Shown here in pieces: positions 59,595 through 64,000 of a DNA stretch of 64,000 nt. How positions within the stretch are numbered: position 1 is the stretch's first letter; every line of letters starts with the position of its first letter. The DNA is from Saprospiraceae bacterium (GTDB lineage Bacteria; Bacteroidota; Bacteroidia; Chitinophagales; Saprospiraceae). The stretch spans positions 558,001-622,000 of the forward strand of contig JADJNW010000004.1 of NCBI GenBank assembly GCA_016714085.1. Reading direction: 5' to 3'. The translations under genes and the position numbers were made by a program. The notes under the pieces are model-generated. The model was given only the letters and a program-made list of their open reading frames with translations, made no database searches and was not told the DNA's origin.

Positions 59595-60605
59595 TTATAT
59601 TTTTACTGGCAAGGCCGCCCAAGCTTCATTTATTTCTTTACCAATTGCATTTTCCCATTTTTTATTAGGATTTTCCTGAATATATTTTCCTAATTCTATT
59701 TGCTTCGGAGAAAGTACTTAATTCGGCGATTTGCCTTTGCCTACTAATGAATTGGCGCGCGTCGCTTGCATCGGCGTCATTGGCACATACCTATAAATCG
59801 TTTTAGAAAGGTAATATTTGCGATCGTTGTCGAGCCTGAAATTATTTATATCAGCAACGCTATTTTTACCTAACACTTTTTCTGCAATTGTTTTCTGCTG
59901 ATTATCATTGGTAAATACTTGATCGGCACATTGTACTTGACTACCAGTTTTTACTAATTTTTCAAACGATATAATATTAGAATTAAATTTAACTTGTACG
60001 ACTTCCCGACCATTCATAAAGCCTGGTTCGGTAGCGACCACACCATCTAATTGACCCAATTGCCCTTCGCCTGTCCAGAAGCAATACATCGAAAATGTTG
60101 CGGTTTGCGCGCCTGCCGCTTCGGCAGTTAATTCTTCGCATAATAAATTCAGGTAGTTTGGCGCTTTTTCACCCAATACTTCGTTCATGGCTTTCACCAC
60201 GCCGAGTTGACTGTAATTACCACTGATTCTTGAAGTAATATCTTCGCCATCCGCATCAAGGATGCGCACGACCGGATTATTCCAGGATGGTTCATTATAT
60301 AATTTTAATACTTTAGCATCATCACCGCCTTTGTTATTATATACAGCTAATGGAATGAATTCATTTTCAATGGCTTCTGCAATCAAAGGATGACTCAAAA
60401 CATGATGCCCGTAATTACGACAAGTCGCGCAACCCGGCACTTCCTGGAAAAGGATAAAAACGGGCTTATTCTTTTGTTTGGCTAAAGTCAAGGCTTGGTC
60501 ATAATTGCGCAACCATTGCACTTTGCCAAGTTCTTCGGGTTGGGAATTTTGGGCTTGTATTGTAAATATTGCTAATACGGCGAGAATAAATGCTGCTATT
60601 TTCAT
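59595..60605 (-). CDS. Periplasmic thioredoxin/MsrA-like fusion (in-frame stop at 59718)
   Basis: A signal peptide (MKIAAFILAVLAIFTIQAQ) is followed by a thioredoxin fold with VPGCATCRNYGHHV (Cys59, Cys62). The second half resembles peptide methionine sulfoxide reductase A: YCFWTGEGQLGQLDGVVATEPGFMNG (Cys175-Phe-Trp), then EVVQVKFNSNIISFEKLVKTG and CADQVFTNDNQQKTIAEKVL. A TAA at 59718-59720 ends the main frame, but the same frame continues with VLSPKQIELGKYIQENPNKK and WENAIGKEINEAWAALPVKI to a stop at 59595. The native protein is probably about 336 residues. The CFW residues suggest the MsrA active site is at least partly kept. Confidence 0.7.
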
Positions 60606-60680
60606 GATAATACTTATTTTATTACAAATGTAATAACTTCTTGATAGAGAAAATGTCTTTTGCAGGTCGATTTAGGCAGG

Positions 60681-61070
60681 CTAGCGTACTTTTAGCCCTA
60701 AATAAGTAACGAAAGGTTCAAAATCTTTATCAGTATGTAAAAGTGGCAGATTTTGATAAATGCAAAAAGTAGCAATAAGAGTATCTATTGTTTTACGAAC
60801 TGTAATACCCTTCCTTCGTAAGAACCTAAAGTTTTCGGCACTTTTCAGTGCTATTTCTTTTCCTCCAAAGTCAAAAAAAGCAAGCATATCTAGCAGTTGC
60901 TTGCCGCGTTGAAATTGAGCATCGGATCTAAATCCTTGCAAAATTTCGGCATAAATTAAATCCCCAATACCAATCGGCTCTGTGCCCAGCAAATTATCCA
61001 GCAAATCCGTCTCAGGAGTTATTACACCATTAAAATAATTTATCCAAACCGAAGTATCTACAATGGTCAT
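60681..61070 (-). CDS. vapC: VapC-type PIN-domain toxin
   Basis: 129 residues with the PIN acidic residues visible: Asp5 (IVDTSVWI), Glu in IYAEILQGF, Asp in KTIDTLIATF and Asp in LLHTDKDFEP. Members cleave RNA. Its ATG overlaps the antitoxin stop by four bases (ATGA), the usual VapBC coupling. Confidence 0.9.
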   Translation of the reverse strand: MTIVDTSVWINYFNGVITPETDLLDNLLGTEPIGIGDLIYAEILQGFRSDAQFQRGKQLLDMLAFFDFGGKEIALKSAENFRFLRRKGITVRKTIDTLIATFCIYQNLPLLHTDKDFEPFVTYLGLKVR

Positions 61071-61261
61071 TGATCGAGGCGCATTTGTTCCAAATCACCT
61101 TCCCATTTTAACTTGCCGCGCCACTCACGGATGGTAGCTTGTTGATGAATTTGAATAAGCAGTTTCAACGCTTCTTCTACAACGTCTTTTTTTGTTTTTA
61201 AACCTGTCAATTTTAATGCTTTCTGCATTAAAATGTCATCGATTACTATATTTGTTCGCAT
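61067..61261 (-). CDS. vapB: VapB-type antitoxin
   Basis: About 64 residues from ATG 61261 (MRTNIVIDDILMQKALKLTG). The N-terminus is the ribbon-helix-helix-like VapB pattern (TNIVIDDxLxxxALxLTGLKTKKDVVEEALK). The C-terminus should bind the toxin. It sits immediately upstream of vapC and probably autoregulates the pair. Confidence 0.85.
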   Translation of the reverse strand: MRTNIVIDDILMQKALKLTGLKTKKDVVEEALKLLIQIHQQATIREWRGKLKWEGDLEQMRLDQ

Positions 61262-61413
61262 TTTATACACCTAATTTTGCACAAAAATACACATAAAATA
61301 ACTTATAGTCAATATCAAATTGAAAACGCACCATTATATCTCGTGAAAATTTATATTTGTAAGATAACTTGGAGTTATCTATTTTGTCAGCATTAAATTC
61401 AAAAAATAGAAAT

Positions 61414-62256
61414 ATGAATCCTATCATAAACCTCTCAGATTTATTAACACTTCGGCAAAAGCAAAATCTTATTCTGATTGACGCACGTTCTGGCCCGAAC
61501 GCCAAAGAAAATTACGAAAAAGAGCATTTAGCAGGCGCTTTATGGGTTGATTTGGAAAACGAGCTTTCTGAAAAAACAGGCGATGCCGCGCAGGGCGGGC
61601 GTCATCCACTTCCAACTGTACAAAATTTTGCAAAATTGTTAGGCAGATTAGGCATTACGCCAAAAAGTCATATTATAGTGTATGATGATAAAAATGGCGC
61701 AAATCCCGCTGCTCGATTCTGGTGGATGCTTCGTGCCATTGGTCATCAGAAAATTCAAGTGATAGATGGTGGTTATCAGGCTGCTATAAATGCGGGTTTT
61801 CCTACAAGTGTTGTAAATGAATCTTCAAATCCAACATCAGATTATCCCGCCGGTTCCTGGCTGCTACCAATAGCGGATATAGACGAAGTGGCACAAGTTG
61901 CACAAGCCGAAGACGCCGTGGTTATTGACGTTCGGGAATCAGGACGCTATTTGGGACAGTTTGAGCCGATCGACTTGATAGCAGGGCACATTCCCGGTGC
62001 AATTAATATTCCATTTTCTACTAATCTGAACGAAGATGGCACTTTTCGTTCCTCTGCTGAATTGAAAGCAAAATATACCGAAGCCCTCGCCAATATTGAT
62101 TCTGACAAAATTATTGTGCATTGTGGTTCGGGCGTTACGGCTTGCCATACGTTGCTGGCGATGGCGCAAGGTGGCATAGAAATCCCAAAATTATATGTCG
62201 GTTCCTGGAGCGAATGGTCGAGAAATGATCGACCTATTGCAACAGATAGTAAATAA
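61414..62256 (+). CDS. sseA: Sulfurtransferase (3-mercaptopyruvate/thiosulfate type)
   Basis: 280 residues from ATG 61414 (MNPIINLSDLLTLRQKQNLIL). Two rhodanese domains: the first has LIDARSGPNAKENYEKEHLAGA, the second the catalytic loop IVHCGSGVTACHTLLAM (Cys237). CGSGVTA resembles the mercaptopyruvate-type loop of SseA. It transfers sulfur to cyanide or thiols. It is divergent from vapBC. Confidence 0.9.
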   Translation: MNPIINLSDLLTLRQKQNLILIDARSGPNAKENYEKEHLAGALWVDLENELSEKTGDAAQGGRHPLPTVQNFAKLLGRLGITPKSHIIVYDDKNGANPAARFWWMLRAIGHQKIQVIDGGYQAAINAGFPTSVVNESSNPTSDYPAGSWLLPIADIDEVAQVAQAEDAVVIDVRESGRYLGQFEPIDLIAGHIPGAINIPFSTNLNEDGTFRSSAELKAKYTEALANIDSDKIIVHCGSGVTACHTLLAMAQGGIEIPKLYVGSWSEWSRNDRPIATDSK

Positions 62257-62274
62257 CAAGATTTTTTATTTAGT

Positions 62275-63084
62275 TTATTTTACATTACTCTTTTTTTCTT
62301 CCCAAAATCCGACGAATGTAAAGACTACAAAACAGGCTAGGCTCAACCATTCAGCGCTTGTGAGTTTCCAGAATTGCAACATTCCCGTAGGTTCATTATG
62401 TGGACCCAATTCAAGCCCAACCAAACCAGCGTAAGCATAAGGGAAGTAAATAGCCATATCATATTTTTTAGCAAGCAATATAAAAACAGCAATAATAAAG
62501 CCCAACAGCCCAATACTCATAGGGAGTATGAAGTTTTTCCAACGAATACTCATCCAATAATGCAATGATGTAATACCCAATAAAGATAGATAAGAATGTC
62601 CCAGTGTACTTATAAACCAAACAAAATCAGGGGCAGTTTTTTGAAACCCATAAACAGGACGTATAAAATCCAGTAAATATCCAGTAATAAACAAGCTTAT
62701 AAAATAGACGATATAAGTCACTGCAATTAAGGAGATTACAACAAAAAGCTTTGAGAAATAAAAATTTCCTTTTTGTAAAGGTAGCGTATATAAAAATTTC
62801 CAGGTATTGGAATTATGTTCAAAATATGTAATGGAACTGGTGACCAATACAATATAAGGCATCGCAAATAATAAAGAAATCATGGTAAATCCAAACCTAA
62901 AATATAAATTCCAGGGATTGCCTTTAACATTTCCCAGATTTTCAACGCTGAAAACGTAAATAAGAAAGACAAACCCCGAAACAAATATGCCTCCAATCAA
63001 GGCGATCCATAGCAGTGGCGTTCTTTTTAACTTAAAGGTTTCGGCTACGATGCTTCGGGAAAAATAGGATATAGCAGTATTCAT
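62275..63084 (-). CDS. ABC-2 type transporter permease
   Basis: 269 residues with six transmembrane segments. The pattern (TFKLKRTPLLWIALIGGIFVSG at the start, then helices near 60, 100, 150, 190, 240) is that of ABC-2 permeases of lantibiotic/bacitracin immunity or export type. It is paired with the ATPase gene ending 13 bases upstream. Confidence 0.85.
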   Translation of the reverse strand: MNTAISYFSRSIVAETFKLKRTPLLWIALIGGIFVSGFVFLIYVFSVENLGNVKGNPWNLYFRFGFTMISLLFAMPYIVLVTSSITYFEHNSNTWKFLYTLPLQKGNFYFSKLFVVISLIAVTYIVYFISLFITGYLLDFIRPVYGFQKTAPDFVWFISTLGHSYLSLLGITSLHYWMSIRWKNFILPMSIGLLGFIIAVFILLAKKYDMAIYFPYAYAGLVGLELGPHNEPTGMLQFWKLTSAEWLSLACFVVFTFVGFWEEKKSNVK

Positions 63085-63096
63085 GATGTATAATAT

Positions 63097-64000
63097 TTAA
63101 TTTTCGGTTAAATTGATAAATAACTTTTCCAGATCATTTTTTTGAGCACTCACTTCATATAATTTGATACCTTTATTTACAAAAGTTTCAATAATATGAG
63201 GCAAATTTTCTCTGTCTTCCAGCAATATTTCAAATTGAGTGGCTTCAGTAATATTTGTTTTGTACTTCCCGTTGAGTACTTCTATCGCTTTTGTAGCATC
63301 TTGGGTAACCACATTTACGCGCAAATTATTCATTTTAAGCGCCTCTAATTCTTGAATCGTGCCTTGAAATATCATAGTTCCTCCTTTTATGATGCCGACT
63401 TGGGTGGCTATTTTCTCAATCTCAGAGAGTAGATGGCTGGATAAGAAAATTGTCTTACCTTGTTGATTCAGATTTTGTAATATATTTCTAATTTCTCTAA
63501 TGCCGGTTGGGTCTAAACCATTTGTTGGCTCATCTAATATTAATAATTCAGGATCTGGTAATAAAGCCATCGCTAATCCCAGGCGTTGCTTCATGCCGGT
63601 CGAGTATTTTTTGCTGATTTTATGCGCATTTGCAGTCAAATTCACTAATTCCAGCACTTCATCAATTCTGGAAGTAGGAATATTTAAATATTTACAAACA
63701 ATCTTTAAATTATCATAACCGCTTAAATGTTTGTAAAGAGAAGGCGATTCTATTAAAGTTCCTATCTTGCTCAATACAGCCAGGCGTTGGGATTTTATAT
63801 CTTTTTCAAATAATTTGATCTTGCCGGATTGTGGACGCAGCAAGCCAAGAATAGCGCGGATAGTAGTGCTTTTACCGGCGCCATTTGCACCCAAAAAACC
63901 ATAGACGGAAGCTTTGGGAACAGCCAGATTTAAATGCTGAAGCGTTAGTTGATTTTTATTATACCCAAAGTTTAAATTTTCTACTAAAATGATAGACTCT
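63097..64000 (-). CDS. ABC transporter ATP-binding protein (5' end beyond the window)
   Basis: The open frame continues past position 64000; codons just inside read SIILVENLNFGYNKNQLTLQHLNL. The Walker A GANGAGKST, the signature YSTGMKQRLGLAMAL, the Walker B LLILDEPTNGLDPTG and the switch histidine SSHLLSE are present. The C-terminus has the small extra domain typical of bacitracin/lantibiotic-type exporters. The partner is the downstream permease. Confidence 0.95.
   Translation of the reverse strand, partial: ESIILVENLNFGYNKNQLTLQHLNLAVPKASVYGFLGANGAGKSTTIRAILGLLRPQSGKIKLFEKDIKSQRLAVLSKIGTLIESPSLYKHLSGYDNLKIVCKYLNIPTSRIDEVLELVNLTANAHKISKKYSTGMKQRLGLAMALLPDPELLILDEPTNGLDPTGIREIRNILQNLNQQGKTIFLSSHLLSEIEKIATQVGIIKGGTMIFQGTIQELEALKMNNLRVNVVTQDATKAIEVLNGKYKTNITEATQFEILLEDRENLPHIIETFVNKGIKLYEVSAQKNDLEKLFINLTEN

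Overview
The window looks like chromosomal DNA of a member of the Bacteroidota, most likely a Saprospirales/Chitinophagales-type lineage (the lineage is inference). The support is a C-terminal type IX secretion (T9SS) sorting domain, lipoproteins with Bacteroidota-style lipoboxes, DUF983 and DUF4382 proteins, promoters of the TTTG-N19-TAnnTTTG type, very weak Shine-Dalgarno sequences, and the gene order tRNA-tuf-tRNA-secE-nusG-rplKAJL-rpoBC. No rRNA, CRISPR array, intact insertion sequence or prophage was seen.

Layout: 1-4.8 kb is a minus-strand gluconate block (gluconokinase, GntP permease, secreted esterase). 4.8-5.6 kb is non-coding and packed with repeats, including a 21-bp minisatellite and hairpins. 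5.6-8.6 kb holds the most interesting locus: a STAND/NLR-type ATPase with TPR repeats (frame-broken) next to a small helical protein. Both carry a short RHIM-like amyloid motif, at the N-terminus of the NLR and at the C-terminus of the small protein, as expected for a bacterial amyloid-signalling (BASS/BELL) immunity pair. 8.8-20.5 kb is ordinary core and envelope content (UDP-glucose dehydrogenase, redoxin, T9SS cargo, VanY-like peptidase, CYTH protein, DUF4382 lipoprotein, Na+/H+ antiporter). 20.6-24.4 kb is a propeller-type sensor kinase with a NarL-type regulator. 24.4-26.6 kb is a decayed stretch with small secreted proteins and an orphan T9SS tail. 26.7-34.8 kb has a PLP decarboxylase, regulators, a methyltransferase/ArsR pair, tRNA-Leu, an outer-membrane protein and an M1 peptidase.

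34.9-49.0 kb is the translation/transcription super-operon: a clear promoter, four tRNAs, tuf, tRNA-Trp, secE, nusG, rplK, rplA, rplJ, rplL, rpoB, rpoC and a terminator. Several of its junctions hold long imperfect palindromes that share sequence words. 49.0-50.0 kb is an AT-rich island with two broken immunity-like genes. 50.0-64.0 kb carries galE, cysQ, an O-antigen-ligase-like protein, a DoxX protein, a beta-lactamase-fold hydrolase, an AraC regulator, an S41 peptidase, a LytS/LytTR pair, a thioredoxin/MsrA-like fusion, a VapBC toxin-antitoxin pair, a sulfurtransferase and an ABC-2 exporter that runs off the right edge.

A strong theme is frame disruption: about twenty coding frames or frame junctions are broken, mostly by single-base changes in homopolymers, and this includes the essential rpoB. 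Most of these are therefore probably consensus sequencing errors. A few breaks (a 7-base duplication and scrambled TPR array in the NLR, loss of about 100 codons in the M1 peptidase, an in-frame stop in the thioredoxin fusion) do not fit that explanation and may be real.
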